Assembly (NCBI GenBank): GCA_022451045.1
Contig: JAKUOW010000016.1
Span: forward strand, 1-41,073
Direction of reading: 5' to 3'
Length of the DNA: 41,073 bases
Source: Pirellulales bacterium
GTDB lineage: Bacteria > Planctomycetota > Planctomycetia > Pirellulales > Pirellulaceae
This document shows positions 9,695 to 19,099 of the stretch, piece after piece; the stretch's first letter is position 1; every line of letters starts with the position of its first letter. Both the position numbers and the translations under genes were made by a program. Under the pieces are notes generated by a model. It saw only the letters and a program-made list of their open reading frames with translations. It did no database searches and was not told where the DNA came from.

Positions 9695-11074
9695 ATGAAC
9701 CGTCGCGTGCACCGTGGTGCAGTATTCCTATGTTTTGTTGCTCTCCTTGTTGGATTAGTTGTTTCCGAGTCGTGGGGACAAGCACCAGAACCTGAAAATC
9801 CACTGCCGGAGATAAAAGTTCCGACTGCTAACAGTTCTACCGTTAGTGAACTCAAGCCATTTTCTCGTAACTCCGACCGTAATATTGCTGCTGGTAACAA
9901 TGGCGACGCACGTGCTAATCCACAGAGTCCCACAAGTGATGTGCAACAGGTGTCGGCGGATACGCGTACCGGTGATTCTGCTTTGCCGCAGATTTCAGGA
10001 CGTATCTACGAACCAGCGCGAATTATGGCCGTCGTAGCGGATCAATATATTCTGGCTGGTGACCTATTGCCGCAAGCAGACATTATGATCTGGTCGATGA
10101 TGCAAACCATGAAGCCGGATGAACTAGAGGATCTCAAGCAAAATCGAGAACGATATCGTCAGATGGCGATCAGATCGATGATCGGTCAGACAGTCCAGAG
10201 CAAGATGCTATTTGTTTCATTTCTGCGCACACTCGATGTTGAGCAGAGAGCACACACAGCGGACATTATTAATGATAAAGGCCGTGAAGCCTTTGAAGAG
10301 GTATTGTTGAAAATTTATCAGACAATACAGACTGCTAGCCGGCGTGAGTTTACTCGCCTGCAACAAAGTGAGCCGCAAATGACATCACTCGCCCAGTTGA
10401 TGGTCAAGTTTAATGCTCCGACCATGGCGGAACTGGATAAGGTGCTACATCGTTTTAACACGAACATCGACAAACAAATCGTTTACTTTTCCGAGTTGAG
10501 CTTTGGCAAACAGAATTTGTTTCAAACGGTAGATCTTGAACGCGAAATAAGTCATCTGGAGTTGCTTGATTATTATTACGAGCACCTTGAAGATTACGAT
10601 TACGAAGCAAAGGCGCGATGGCAGCAGATGACCGTGCGGTTTAGTCAGTTTGAAAACAAGCAACAGGCGTACAGTGCGATCGCCAATATGGGCAACAAGG
10701 TTCTCCTCGGCGCAGACTTCGCTGCGGTTGCCAAGGAACAGTCGCAGGAATCAAAGGCCATTAATGGCGGGATTCATGATTGGACAGAAAAAGGCAATCT
10801 TGCATCGACGCAGATCGACGAAGCTCTTTTTAGTTTGCCCGTGAATCAAATGAGCCCCATCATCGAAGACACTCGTGGATTTCACATTATCCGAGTTCTG
10901 GATCGAACATCGGCAGGTCGGTATACATTTGTCGAAAAACAGGACGAGATCAAAGCAGATCTAAAGAACCAGATTCGAACGGACGCTATTGCTAAGTTTA
11001 TGGAGAAGCTCGAAAAAGAGATTCCACATTCTTCTATTCTTGATCAGCCGCGCGTCGCCAACCAGTCTCCCTGA
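9695..11074 (+). CDS. Periplasmic parvulin-type peptidyl-prolyl isomerase (SurA/PpiC-like)
   Basis: A secreted folding factor. It has an N-terminal signal peptide (about residues 8-29, ending S-W-G-Q-A) and a low-complexity linker to about residue 105. A helical chaperone-like region follows, then a parvulin rotamase domain at about 310-415, with A-x-x-x-S-Q-E-S-K-A-x-x-G-G, L-x-x-x-Q-I-D-E-A-L-F-S-L and the closing G-F-H-I-I-R-V-L. The overall plan resembles SurA/PrsA, which help outer-membrane and secreted proteins fold. The gene follows mfd by about 100 bases, so cotranscription is possible. No lipobox is present, so it is probably soluble in the periplasm. Confidence 0.88.
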   Translation: MNRRVHRGAVFLCFVALLVGLVVSESWGQAPEPENPLPEIKVPTANSSTVSELKPFSRNSDRNIAAGNNGDARANPQSPTSDVQQVSADTRTGDSALPQISGRIYEPARIMAVVADQYILAGDLLPQADIMIWSMMQTMKPDELEDLKQNRERYRQMAIRSMIGQTVQSKMLFVSFLRTLDVEQRAHTADIINDKGREAFEEVLLKIYQTIQTASRREFTRLQQSEPQMTSLAQLMVKFNAPTMAELDKVLHRFNTNIDKQIVYFSELSFGKQNLFQTVDLEREISHLELLDYYYEHLEDYDYEAKARWQQMTVRFSQFENKQQAYSAIANMGNKVLLGADFAAVAKEQSQESKAINGGIHDWTEKGNLASTQIDEALFSLPVNQMSPIIEDTRGFHIIRVLDRTSAGRYTFVEKQDEIKADLKNQIRTDAIAKFMEKLEKEIPHSSILDQPRVANQSP

Positions 11075-11174
11075 GCTGGCGGCTCTCAAACGCGGTCTAC
11101 TACTCGGACGCTATTTTCAGTGATATATTAGTGGGAATCGGTCACAAAACGGTATGAAACTGCCGACATGTGAA

Positions 11175-11190
11175 TGACAAATAATTGTCA
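11175..11190. promoter_or_regulatory. Operator-like inverted repeat upstream of gltA
   Basis: TGACAAATAATTGTCA is a perfect 6-bp inverted repeat (TGACAA/TTGTCA) around an AT-rich four-base centre. The size and symmetry suit a dimeric regulator. It lies about 230 bases upstream of citrate synthase. The regulator cannot be named. Confidence 0.35.
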
Positions 11191-11281
11191 CCGATTGCGG
11201 AATACGTGACTCCTCTTCGGATGTAAAGTGCGTGTTCAGCTGCTGATTTACCCACTGCCTGCAGAAAGCGGTATTCAGCAC

Positions 11282-11304
11282 AACGACGAATGGATCTCGT
11301 CGTT
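11282..11304 (+). promoter_or_regulatory. Perfect 8-bp hairpin in the gltA upstream region
   Basis: AACGACGA (11282-11289) pairs exactly with TCGTCGTT (11297-11304) across a seven-base loop. No T-run follows, so it is not a simple terminator. It lies about 115 bases before the citrate synthase start and would be in the mRNA leader if transcription starts upstream. Confidence 0.4.
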
Positions 11305-11420
11305 CAAGGTAATGCGTGGAAAGAGAACACGTGATTAATAAATACAGTTATCAGGGAAAGTCCCGAATATGTATTTGTTAGATGGAGTAACTTAGATACT
11401 GCTGGGGAATGCATATTCAT

Positions 11421-12710
11421 ATGTCGGAAAACGCCAGATTAATCAACGGTGAACAGGAAATTGAATTTCCATTGATCATCGGGAGTGAGCAGGAAGTTGG
11501 CTTGGATATTAGCAAGCTTCGAGCCCAGACGGGTATGATCACGCTCGACGAAGGGTTTGTAAATACTGGCTCAACACGCAGTGCCATTACATTTCTAAAT
11601 GGTGAGCAAGGGATTCTTCGTTATTGCGGATATGCCATTGAAGATATCGCGGATAAGTGCGACTTCATCGAATCGGCATACTTGTTGTTGAACGGCGAAT
11701 TGCCGAATTCAGAGCAACTTAGCGAATTCCGCAGTGCCATCATTAGTGAGATGGACATTCCAGAAGGTCTCATCAATATTATTACCAGTTTTCCTAAGGA
11801 CGCCCATCCAATGGCCGTCCTGTCGGCTGCTGTCAACGCACTGTCGACGTACTATCAGGATCAGGTAGACCCACTTGATTGCGGGCAGGTTAAATCATCA
11901 ATTCGACGGCTGATTGCAACGTTGCCTACGATCGCGGCGTATAGTCATCGTCATGCGACCGGGCAGAAGTTAATCACTCCATGCCCGGAACTCGGCTATG
12001 TAGAGAACTTCCTGCGAATGATGTTGGCAGATGAGGATGGTAACTATGAAGCCGATCCGGACTTTGTTGATGCATTGAACTTGCTGCTGATTGTGCATGC
12101 AGATCACGAACAGAACTGCAGCACTTCCACCGTTCGCATGGTAGGCTCAGCAAATACAAACGTATATGCATCTATAGCAGCTGGCATTTGTGCACTTTGG
12201 GGACCACTTCACGGTGGTGCCAACGAGGCATGTGTAAATATGCTCAAACAGATCGCTGCAGATGATGGCGATGTAGAAAAATATGTCGATATGGCTAAGG
12301 ACAAGGCAAGTTCCTTCCGCTTGATGGGATTTGGCCATCGCGTATATAAAAACTACGATCCGCGAGCCCGAATCTTTAAGAAAGCATGTGATGAGCTGCT
12401 TGAAAAACTAGATACCGATGATCCTCTATTCCTGATTGCTCAGAAGCTGGAAAGAGTGGCATTGGAAGACGAGTACTTTGTTGCTCGCAAGCTCTACCCA
12501 AATGTGGATTTCTATTCCGGCGTTATCTACCGCGCTATTGGGATTCCGGTGGAGATGTTTACGGTCTTGTTTGCCATGGGACGACTTCCAGGCTGGATTG
12601 CTCATTGGCAAGAAATGCACGCTTCACCGAGTAAACGGATTTGCCGACCGCGACAGGTATATACCGGTCCGAATGGACGAGAATTACCGGAAATTAGCGA
12701 ACGATCCTGA
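11421..12710 (+). CDS. gltA: Citrate synthase
   Basis: Condenses acetyl-CoA and oxaloacetate at the entry of the TCA cycle. The 429-residue length and the N-terminal small beta domain match the type II, GltA-like form. The catalytic triad is clear: His264 in G-P-L-H-G-G-A-N, His306 in G-F-G-H-R-V-Y and Asp363 in N-V-D-F-Y-S-G, nearly the same numbering as E. coli (264, 305, 362). The ORF track opens at ATG 11409, but GGGGA touches that codon directly. The ATG at 11421 leaves a more usable spacing and begins M-S-E-N, so it is preferred, though not with certainty. No partner TCA gene lies beside it. Confidence 0.95.
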   Translation: MSENARLINGEQEIEFPLIIGSEQEVGLDISKLRAQTGMITLDEGFVNTGSTRSAITFLNGEQGILRYCGYAIEDIADKCDFIESAYLLLNGELPNSEQLSEFRSAIISEMDIPEGLINIITSFPKDAHPMAVLSAAVNALSTYYQDQVDPLDCGQVKSSIRRLIATLPTIAAYSHRHATGQKLITPCPELGYVENFLRMMLADEDGNYEADPDFVDALNLLLIVHADHEQNCSTSTVRMVGSANTNVYASIAAGICALWGPLHGGANEACVNMLKQIAADDGDVEKYVDMAKDKASSFRLMGFGHRVYKNYDPRARIFKKACDELLEKLDTDDPLFLIAQKLERVALEDEYFVARKLYPNVDFYSGVIYRAIGIPVEMFTVLFAMGRLPGWIAHWQEMHASPSKRICRPRQVYTGPNGRELPEISERS

Positions 12711-12862
12711 TTCTAACGTCACGCTTGTATCCTGATGCAGCCGACGAAATCTAACTTCTAACCGCTACAACCGGAAGCAGCGGATTAATCTATATCAACG
12801 GTCTAAAACAGGCTGTTCTGCTGCGCCTATCCTTTATACGCCGATACAAGAGAGGAATAACT

Positions 12863-13915
12863 GTGCGATTGGTTTGCGCATATTCCGATTTTGGATTGGA
12901 ACAAGAAATGGCTCGAGCAGAATCACATCCGTATTCGTTGCATATTCAGCACGCAGGATACGTCGTGCTCTCAATTGCATTCCTATTGGTCCTGCTTTCT
13001 CAGCTCATGGCACAGGAACCGAAGACAGAACGGGATCCTGTGATCAGCGCAGTTGCGATTCAGCCAGGTGGCGATCTAATGGTTACCGCCGGTGATGATC
13101 ACGTTGTAAGAATCTGGAATTTGGCAACCGGTGAACAGACGCATCAATTGGAAGGACACACAGATTGGATTCGCACCGTCGTATTCTCACAGGATGGTGA
13201 ATTCGTGTACTCCGCTGGAAACGATGGCCAGATACGGAAATGGAACGTAGCTCAGGCTGATTCCATGGGGGTTGTGTTTTCGACTAACCATGCGATCGCC
13301 CGATTGGCCATCAGCCCAAATTCAACTTACCTGGCGGCCGTAGGTTTTAGTAATGAGGTCGCACTAGTGGATTTGCGTAGTCCAGATCATGTCACCCGCT
13401 TTGTAGCCACGTGCAATGATCTGCACGCCACCGGGTTTTCATCTGACGAGCAGTTGTTGGCAGCAGCAGGCCGCGACGGCTTTGTCACAGTTTGGAATGT
13501 CCAAAGCAAAGAGATTGTTGCGAAACAGAAATGCCATACGCGGCGTGTACGCGATCTATGCTTCATTGGTGATTCAAATACGCTCGTGTCAGCAAGCGAA
13601 GATCGAACTTTGTTCGTCTGGGATCTCGGTGCAGAGTCAAAGTCGCGTACTCTCATGCTTGGTGCGATGAAGGCGATGGCGGTTGAAGTCTGCGGAACCA
13701 ATCTGGTTGCCGTGGCCGGCACCGATAATACCATTCGTCTATGGAACATTGCCGAAGAGAGAGAGATTGACCGATTGCACGGTCATACCGGAAGCGTAAC
13801 ATCTCTGGATCATCATGAAGATCGCTTGGTCAGTGGTAGCTACGATACGAGCGTACGGTTGTGGCGTCTGGATCCTGATCAGGCACCCATACGGTCGGCC
13901 AAATTGGAAGAGTAA
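12863..13915 (+). CDS. Secreted or anchored seven-bladed WD40 protein
   Basis: A WD40 protein with seven repeats by eye, enough for one closed propeller. Each ends in a W-x-like dipeptide (I-W-N, K-W-N, V-D-L, V-W-N, V-W-D, L-W-N, L-W-R); the third blade is degenerate. The start is GTG with AGAGGA six bases upstream. Before the propeller lie about 31 residues and then a long hydrophobic stretch (V-V-L-S-I-A-F-L-L-V-L-L) ending near Ala-Gln, so it is either exported with a long n-region or a type II membrane protein. The next gene, for a large surface protein, starts one base after its stop. That suggests translational coupling and a shared envelope role, perhaps as a protein-binding partner. 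No enzymatic domain is present. Confidence 0.85.
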   Translation: MRLVCAYSDFGLEQEMARAESHPYSLHIQHAGYVVLSIAFLLVLLSQLMAQEPKTERDPVISAVAIQPGGDLMVTAGDDHVVRIWNLATGEQTHQLEGHTDWIRTVVFSQDGEFVYSAGNDGQIRKWNVAQADSMGVVFSTNHAIARLAISPNSTYLAAVGFSNEVALVDLRSPDHVTRFVATCNDLHATGFSSDEQLLAAAGRDGFVTVWNVQSKEIVAKQKCHTRRVRDLCFIGDSNTLVSASEDRTLFVWDLGAESKSRTLMLGAMKAMAVEVCGTNLVAVAGTDNTIRLWNIAEEREIDRLHGHTGSVTSLDHHEDRLVSGSYDTSVRLWRLDPDQAPIRSAKLEE

Positions 13916-13916
13916 A

Positions 13917-16900
13917 GTGGATCAAAGCAGAAAACCAATTAGACGGTTGCTCGAAACTGTATCGGCAGTTGTAAGAGATGCTGCGCATCGAGGATCCCGG
14001 CAGAAGCGAAAAATCGGCGTGTTTGAGGAAATGGAACAGCGCACCATGCTCGCAGCTGATCTATTGTCCTTAGGTGCTGTCTACATAGAACAGGATTTGG
14101 GGTCAGATGCTCTTGGAGATACGATTGAATTCTCCTTCTCAGGTGGTGCGGAACAGACTGAACTCAGGCAGATCATTCTTTCAACCGACCGTATCATTCC
14201 AGGGTTGTCTTCAGGAGATGTGGTTTTTGACGTAGCACCAGGTGGGCTCGGGGCGGACGGGTCGTCCGCTTTTGCAGTGTTACAAAAGCCGGCTAACGCG
14301 ACAGTCTCTTCACACGTGCTTGATGGCTCGACCCAAATGACGGTTGACTTATCCGGATTCTATGCCGGCGATAAGCTCGTGGTAAGTCTTGATGTAGATG
14401 AAGTAGAGTTTTTCAGTCCCTACGAATCCGACCCTGAGAGCATCAACTCGGGCCTCGACCCAATTACATCTGGAGTTGAGTTTCAGGGTGTTTCGCTGTC
14501 GGCGAGTTTCACTGCACCAGGGTTTTACGATCAATCGGTTTCTGCTCAGTTCTGGAATAAGTATGACGCAGAGCTGTCCAGCAGCGGCCTGCAACTCACC
14601 CCTGATTATGCCAGTGGGCTGCGGGATAGAACGGCTGGCGCATTTGCCACGGGGCAGCAGTCTCCGCTACCGGTGGTAATCGGTGGAAGTGTTGTGCTGG
14701 ATCGAGATGCAAACGGTCGTCAGGATGTGACAGATGGACGCCTCTCAAACGTTATGCTCGAGTTGTTTCGAAGTAGTTTCGATGAATACGTTGATACCGG
14801 ATTGAGAGCTGTGACGGATGCGCATGGTAATTTTGAATTTCCCGCATCCGACTTGTTGACGCCAGGTGTTTATCAACTTCGGCAAGTTCAACCACATGGG
14901 TACGTCAGCGTTGCTGCAGCCATTGGTAGCGTTGATGGTTCAACCAGTGGTCTGGCAGTTAGTTCCAATGTGATTTCGGAAATTGATTTAACAGCACCAT
15001 CGGCCAGTGGTCGTGATTTCCTGTTCTTTGAAACACAATCTGTATCCGTGTCAGGACGCGTGCTTGCTGAGGACCATTCTTCAGGCGTGCCGGAACTTAT
15101 GGGTATTTCAGGGGCTGAAGTTGATGTGCTGAGAAATGGCGAGGTTATTGCTAGCACCACGACGAATAGTATCGGTGATTATTCAGTAGATGGTGTGCTG
15201 CCGGGTGAATTCGAAATCATCCAACGAACGCCTGGTGGTCTCTTTGATGGCCCTGAGATAGTTGGCACAGTAAATGGAAGACCTTCGGGATTCATCATCG
15301 ATAATGATCACTTTTCGGGATTACAACTGTCCGCTGGTCAGAGCGCTCGAGATTTTAATTTTATTGAATTGATGCCAGCGTCGTTAAGTGGCCTCGTTTA
15401 TCAGGACGGTGATGCCATCATCGTCGATCAAGACGTGTTTCTGGATGATGTTGTATGTCGCGACGGCCAATTCACCGATGATGATACCGCGATTGCCGGT
15501 GTTACCTTGATGCTTTGGAATGAAGCAGGTCAATTGGTAACGGCAACAGAGTCAGGTCATGACGGGTCCTTCACGTTTGTGAATCTAAAACCTGGTGACT
15601 ATTCGATTACTGAATTACAGCCGGATGGTTGGCTGGATGGTCGTGAAAGAGTTGGTACGGCAGGCGGTACGATCGACCATATACAATTCAAAATTGCCAT
15701 GACCGAGTCGGAGGTGCGGGGCATAGTTGATAGCGACCGGATAGATGGAATTTCTTTGAATTCAAACGTGGACGCAACTGGGTACCACTTCAGTGAATTA
15801 CTTGTAATTGACCAGGAAACAAAGGAACCGATTCGCTGGGTCGGCCCGCCGGAATTTGATAATAACTTGCCGACAACCGTATATGAAGCGACCGTGCCGG
15901 TTGTGGAACGATTGGAATTCTCTCCTCCATTAGCACAATCAACTTTGCAGAATCATCAGCGTGATACACGCCCAGTAGCCATTCCCCAAAATGGTAGCGG
16001 AAATCAAATTGCTGCCTATACATGGCACTTGAGCATCGTGGACGGCGGTTTTCCACGTGGTGTGGCCAACGTTGGAAATATTATGCCTATTGCTGTTAAC
16101 ACTAATACGGTTTGGGATGAATATGACCTAACGGTCGGAGAATGGACGATCGGCGATGCCAAGGGCGCAATTGATCTAGGTATCGAAGCAGGAATTCCAG
16201 TCACGGGCGACTTCAATGGTGATGGTATTTCTGAAGTCGCGGTTTACCGCAATGGCCATTGGTTTGTGGATTTAAACGGTAACGGTCGCTGGGACGAAGA
16301 GGATCTGTGGGCTGAGTTAGGTGCAGAAGGTGACTTACCGGTTGTAGGTGATTGGGACGGCGATGGTAAGGATGATATAGGAGTTTATGGACTTCAGTGG
16401 CAGAGTGACTTACTTGCCAATGCTGAGGAACCTGGTTTACCGGATCCACAGAATCTCTATCGAGGTGTGCTTAAAAATGTTCCACCGCGAGTCGGTTACT
16501 CCAGTGGTACACGCGCACTGCAACAGTCACGTGGTGGTGAGGTGCGTGAAGATGTTGTTGACCATGTATTACGTTATGGACATGGTACTGATGCACCGGT
16601 CGTCGGTGATTGGAACGGCGACGGAATCTCAACCGTGGGTGTGTTTAGAAATGGTGTCTGGAAGCTTGACACCGATGGCGACGGTCGTATTTCGGAGGCA
16701 GACGAGCTGGTTGAATTTGGTGCGCCCGGAGATGTTCCCGTAACCGGCGATTTTGATGGTGACGGGATCGACGATATTGGTGTCTATCGTCAGGGTACAT
16801 GGATTCTTGATAGCGATGGCGACAGGCACGAAACAGCCGTAGACGAAGTATTCCATCAAGGTGGCGCAAACGACATTCCGGTTACCGGAGACTTCGACGG

Positions 16901-16949
16901 TGATGGAATAGACGAGATTGCGACGTATCGAGTGAAAAAATCGGCCTAG
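13917..16949 (+). CDS. LEPR-XLL-type surface protein with SdrD-B-like and FG-GAP/EF-hand-like repeats
   Basis: A large exported protein. The track starts at 13815 inside the WD40 gene, but GTG 13917, one base after the WD40 stop and behind a GGAAG site, is the better start (1010 residues). Near residues 35-48 is F-E-E-M-E-Q-R-T-M-L-A-A-D, a version of the planctomycete LEPR-XLL N-terminal targeting motif. Three SdrD-B/Cna-B-like beta-sandwich modules begin near residues 254, 375 and 488 (for example V-V-L-D-R-D-A-N-G-R). From about 760 to the end are five FG-GAP-like units of the form G-D-x-x-G-D-G-x-x-x-x-x-V-Y. These alternate with Ca-binding loops such as D-T-D-G-D-G-R-I-S-E-A-D. No C-terminal sorting signal was seen. 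A role as cell-surface stalk or adhesin is inferred. Confidence 0.85.
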   Translation: MDQSRKPIRRLLETVSAVVRDAAHRGSRQKRKIGVFEEMEQRTMLAADLLSLGAVYIEQDLGSDALGDTIEFSFSGGAEQTELRQIILSTDRIIPGLSSGDVVFDVAPGGLGADGSSAFAVLQKPANATVSSHVLDGSTQMTVDLSGFYAGDKLVVSLDVDEVEFFSPYESDPESINSGLDPITSGVEFQGVSLSASFTAPGFYDQSVSAQFWNKYDAELSSSGLQLTPDYASGLRDRTAGAFATGQQSPLPVVIGGSVVLDRDANGRQDVTDGRLSNVMLELFRSSFDEYVDTGLRAVTDAHGNFEFPASDLLTPGVYQLRQVQPHGYVSVAAAIGSVDGSTSGLAVSSNVISEIDLTAPSASGRDFLFFETQSVSVSGRVLAEDHSSGVPELMGISGAEVDVLRNGEVIASTTTNSIGDYSVDGVLPGEFEIIQRTPGGLFDGPEIVGTVNGRPSGFIIDNDHFSGLQLSAGQSARDFNFIELMPASLSGLVYQDGDAIIVDQDVFLDDVVCRDGQFTDDDTAIAGVTLMLWNEAGQLVTATESGHDGSFTFVNLKPGDYSITELQPDGWLDGRERVGTAGGTIDHIQFKIAMTESEVRGIVDSDRIDGISLNSNVDATGYHFSELLVIDQETKEPIRWVGPPEFDNNLPTTVYEATVPVVERLEFSPPLAQSTLQNHQRDTRPVAIPQNGSGNQIAAYTWHLSIVDGGFPRGVANVGNIMPIAVNTNTVWDEYDLTVGEWTIGDAKGAIDLGIEAGIPVTGDFNGDGISEVAVYRNGHWFVDLNGNGRWDEEDLWAELGAEGDLPVVGDWDGDGKDDIGVYGLQWQSDLLANAEEPGLPDPQNLYRGVLKNVPPRVGYSSGTRALQQSRGGEVREDVVDHVLRYGHGTDAPVVGDWNGDGISTVGVFRNGVWKLDTDGDGRISEADELVEFGAPGDVPVTGDFDGDGIDDIGVYRQGTWILDSDGDRHETAVDEVFHQGGANDIPVTGDFDGDGIDEIATYRVKKSA

Positions 16950-16973
16950 TCGCGATAGCATCCTGATGTCGTT

Positions 16974-17144
16974 CTATGACGCCTTGAGCTTTTCGATATC
17001 AGATTGTGTTTTCTGGATTTCCTCTTCCAGCCTTGCAACTAATTCTGGTTCGTCATTTTGTTGACGTGCGCCTGAAATTTGTGCCTGGAGTTTCTGAAGT
17101 CGCTTACGTGCGACTTCTAATCGCTTCTTTGCTTTCTTATCCAT
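16974..17144 (-). CDS. Small coiled-coil protein
   Basis: A 56-residue, highly charged, almost entirely helical protein with heptad-like spacing (R-L-Q-K-L-Q-A-Q-I and L-E-E-E-I-Q-K-T-Q). The ORF track begins upstream, but ATG 17144 has a near-perfect AAGAGGAG site at the right distance and is clearly the start. It overlaps the end of the membrane-protein gene by eight bases, so the two are probably translationally coupled. I do not recognise a named family. A structural or adaptor role is only a guess. Confidence 0.75.
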   Translation of the reverse strand: MDKKAKKRLEVARKRLQKLQAQISGARQQNDEPELVARLEEEIQKTQSDIEKLKAS

Positions 17145-17652
17145 GATGCTCCTCTTGAGTATCCAAGAATGTCTCAACGGTTGATTGATCGGTTAGTTCT
17201 TCAGTTGACTTCTTTTTCACATCTGCCGATTTCATCGTACCTGCAAGCACGATGAGGATAACTGCGCAAAGCACTCCAAAATTGAGTAACTTTTTTTCAT
17301 TCTGACGCATCTTTTCGGCACTTTCACTTCTACCGGTTAATGTCGACATGATCCAGAAGATCGCGAGTGCCAAGAGGATCTTGATACCGATTAACGGATG
17401 ATAGTACGACGGTAAATCGAATGCCCGGCTTTTCTGTACTATGCTGTAAAAACCGGTCACGATGAGAAAAAACGCACAGATCATCACCATCTTAGACAAG
17501 TTTTTTCGAAGTGATGCCTTAAACGTCTCCACGTCGTTTGAATCTTCGTCCTGATTGCCGGATGGCATCAGCCAAAGCGTAAACAACGCACCGACCAAAA
17601 CGGTTGCAGGTAGGATATGTAGCCATCGTGATACAAGAGCGGTGATTTCCAT
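17137..17652 (-). CDS. Four-helix membrane protein, CopD-like
   Basis: A 171-residue inner-membrane protein with four predicted transmembrane segments, near residues 8-28, 54-74, 87-104 and 124-141. The first segment (S-R-W-L-H-I-L-P-A-T-V) and the third region (Y-H-P-L-I-G-I-K-I-L-L-A-L) each carry a histidine at the membrane edge. That pattern resembles CopD/cytochrome b561-like small membrane proteins that bind haem or copper. The C-terminal 35 residues are polar. It precedes and overlaps the coiled-coil gene on the same strand, with the cca gene about 90 bases upstream. Metal or haem binding is an inference from the His positions only. Confidence 0.75.
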   Translation of the reverse strand: MEITALVSRWLHILPATVLVGALFTLWLMPSGNQDEDSNDVETFKASLRKNLSKMVMICAFFLIVTGFYSIVQKSRAFDLPSYYHPLIGIKILLALAIFWIMSTLTGRSESAEKMRQNEKKLLNFGVLCAVILIVLAGTMKSADVKKKSTEELTDQSTVETFLDTQEEHHG

Positions 17653-17743
17653 AACTGTTTTCGTTTGGAGATTTAAGGTTTGTTGTCAGCTTCCAAGATA
17701 TCCTAAATCCGGCGAAGTTGTACGTCCAATGCTGTTTGAGTTC

Positions 17744-19012
17744 TCAATTCCCACCGTTCACAGATTCTACGTAGGATATGGCCTCTGAGGTTGTTGTAAT
17801 CTCGCCTAACAACTGCGCATCTCTGACGGCCTTAAGCAATCTGCCAATTTCTTTGCCTGTTGCCAGTTGGTGTTGCAGGATTATATTTCCGTCTAACAAT
17901 GGCGGAGGGTTAAGTTTTTCTATGGGCTGGTCAAGCATATCCTGACAAAATCGGATGTGGTTATGTTGGTCTTCACCTTCGGCAACAGCAATGGCTGTAT
18001 TCATCAGACAGTCGCTACGAGGGTCAATAAGAATCTCCTGTATTTCCGGCCAGAATTCCGTTGATGCTGTTAGGACTTTTGGTAGAGAAGCAATGACCCA
18101 GTTGATGGTCTTGATCGAGTCATTACTGAGTTTCATGTCGCGCTGATGTGACTCAAGTTCCTTCCTGTTTGCGGACGTCCACTCTCGTTCACCGATCGTA
18201 GTCCAGATTAGTGCCAGACTTGTTTCCAGAGGTGATTTGTTGAGCCTGTGTAACGAATCGAGTAGTCTCGTCCACGACTCAGGTTCTGATTCTATTCTGG
18301 CAGTGGTAATACCCGGAATGATATGTTGCAAAAGGCCGCCTTGTTGTAACAACCTTAACCCACGTTTGCGATTAGCATTATTCAGGATTAAAGATAGCTC
18401 CAGAAGTATTCTTTCGCTGCTAACAGCGCTAATCTTGTTAGCATTGGCCTGAACTGCTGCATAGGTATCAGCTTCAATTTCAAAGTCAAAGGTCGAAGCA
18501 AATCGGATAGCTCGCAGCATCCGCAGTCGATCTTCTTCAATTCTGGTATGAGGATCACCAATTGCTCGGATCAGCTTTGCCTTGATATCAGCTTCGCCAT
18601 TTACGAAGTCGATGTACTGTTGGTTGATAGGATCAAAGAACATTCCGTTGATCGTGAAGTCTCGACGGAGAGCATCTTCTTTGGCATCGGTGAAGCGGAC
18701 ACTGTCCGGGCGTCGCCCGTCACTATACGAAGCATCTGCGCGGAATGTTGCTACCTCGATATTTCCGGTAGTTTTCGATCCGATTACAGTGATGACGCCA
18801 AAGGCCTCTCCGATCGCAATTGTGCGATTGTGACCAAAGACCGTACGAACCTGATCCGGTGTGGCATTGGTGGCTACATCATAGTCCTTGGGTGACTCTT
18901 GACGCTTCTGATCACGTACACAACCCCCCGCCCATAGAGCTTGATAACCTGCTGATGTGAGATCACTGACAACGGTTTCAGCAAACTCTCGCATTTTTTG
19001 GGAATCAATCAT
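17744..19012 (-). CDS. cca: CCA tRNA nucleotidyltransferase / poly(A) polymerase family
   Basis: A class II nucleotidyltransferase that adds or repairs the 3'-CCA of tRNAs, or in some bacteria adds poly(A). Motifs in order: G-G-C-V-R-D near residue 30, the catalytic D-Y-D-V-A-T near 44, R-R-D-F-T-I-N-G-M near 119, E-E-D-x-x-R-M-L-R-A-I-R-F near 155-168, then an all-helical C-terminal half that contacts the tRNA elbow. It is about 422 residues, as expected. The track's first codon is TTG; the ATG directly after it at 19012 is used here. No good Shine-Dalgarno site is visible. It is divergent from the rhodanese gene. Whether it makes CCA, CC, A or poly(A) cannot be told reliably. Confidence 0.9.
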   Translation of the reverse strand: MIDSQKMREFAETVVSDLTSAGYQALWAGGCVRDQKRQESPKDYDVATNATPDQVRTVFGHNRTIAIGEAFGVITVIGSKTTGNIEVATFRADASYSDGRRPDSVRFTDAKEDALRRDFTINGMFFDPINQQYIDFVNGEADIKAKLIRAIGDPHTRIEEDRLRMLRAIRFASTFDFEIEADTYAAVQANANKISAVSSERILLELSLILNNANRKRGLRLLQQGGLLQHIIPGITTARIESEPESWTRLLDSLHRLNKSPLETSLALIWTTIGEREWTSANRKELESHQRDMKLSNDSIKTINWVIASLPKVLTASTEFWPEIQEILIDPRSDCLMNTAIAVAEGEDQHNHIRFCQDMLDQPIEKLNPPPLLDGNIILQHQLATGKEIGRLLKAVRDAQLLGEITTTSEAISYVESVNGGN

Positions 19013-19099
19013 CAATCAGAGAGGTGAAATAATAGATGTTAAAACTAATGAATATTTGCAAAAGGGGTATCGACCCTTAGACAAAAATCTGGCACGCTA

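Larger units (their letters stand above)
11075..11420. other. Intergenic region upstream of gltA
   Basis: A gap of roughly 340 bases with no convincing ORF. It holds two inverted repeats described separately (11175-11190 and 11282-11304) and presumably the citrate synthase promoter. No clear terminator for the upstream chaperone gene was found. Confidence 0.5.

Noticed and set aside
13815-13916. Upstream extension of the LEPR-XLL ORF into the WD40 gene
   Set aside because: It would overlap the last WD40 blade in another frame; GTG 13917 has a suitable ribosome site.
16195-16949. Tandem repeat or CRISPR-like array
   Set aside because: The repeating bases are the codons of FG-GAP/EF-hand-like protein units of uneven length; no CRISPR repeat/spacer pattern was seen anywhere in the window.
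16629-16961. 110-aa antisense ORF inside the FG-GAP-like repeats
   Set aside because: It is a by-product of the repetitive Asp/Gly-rich coding sequence on the other strand.
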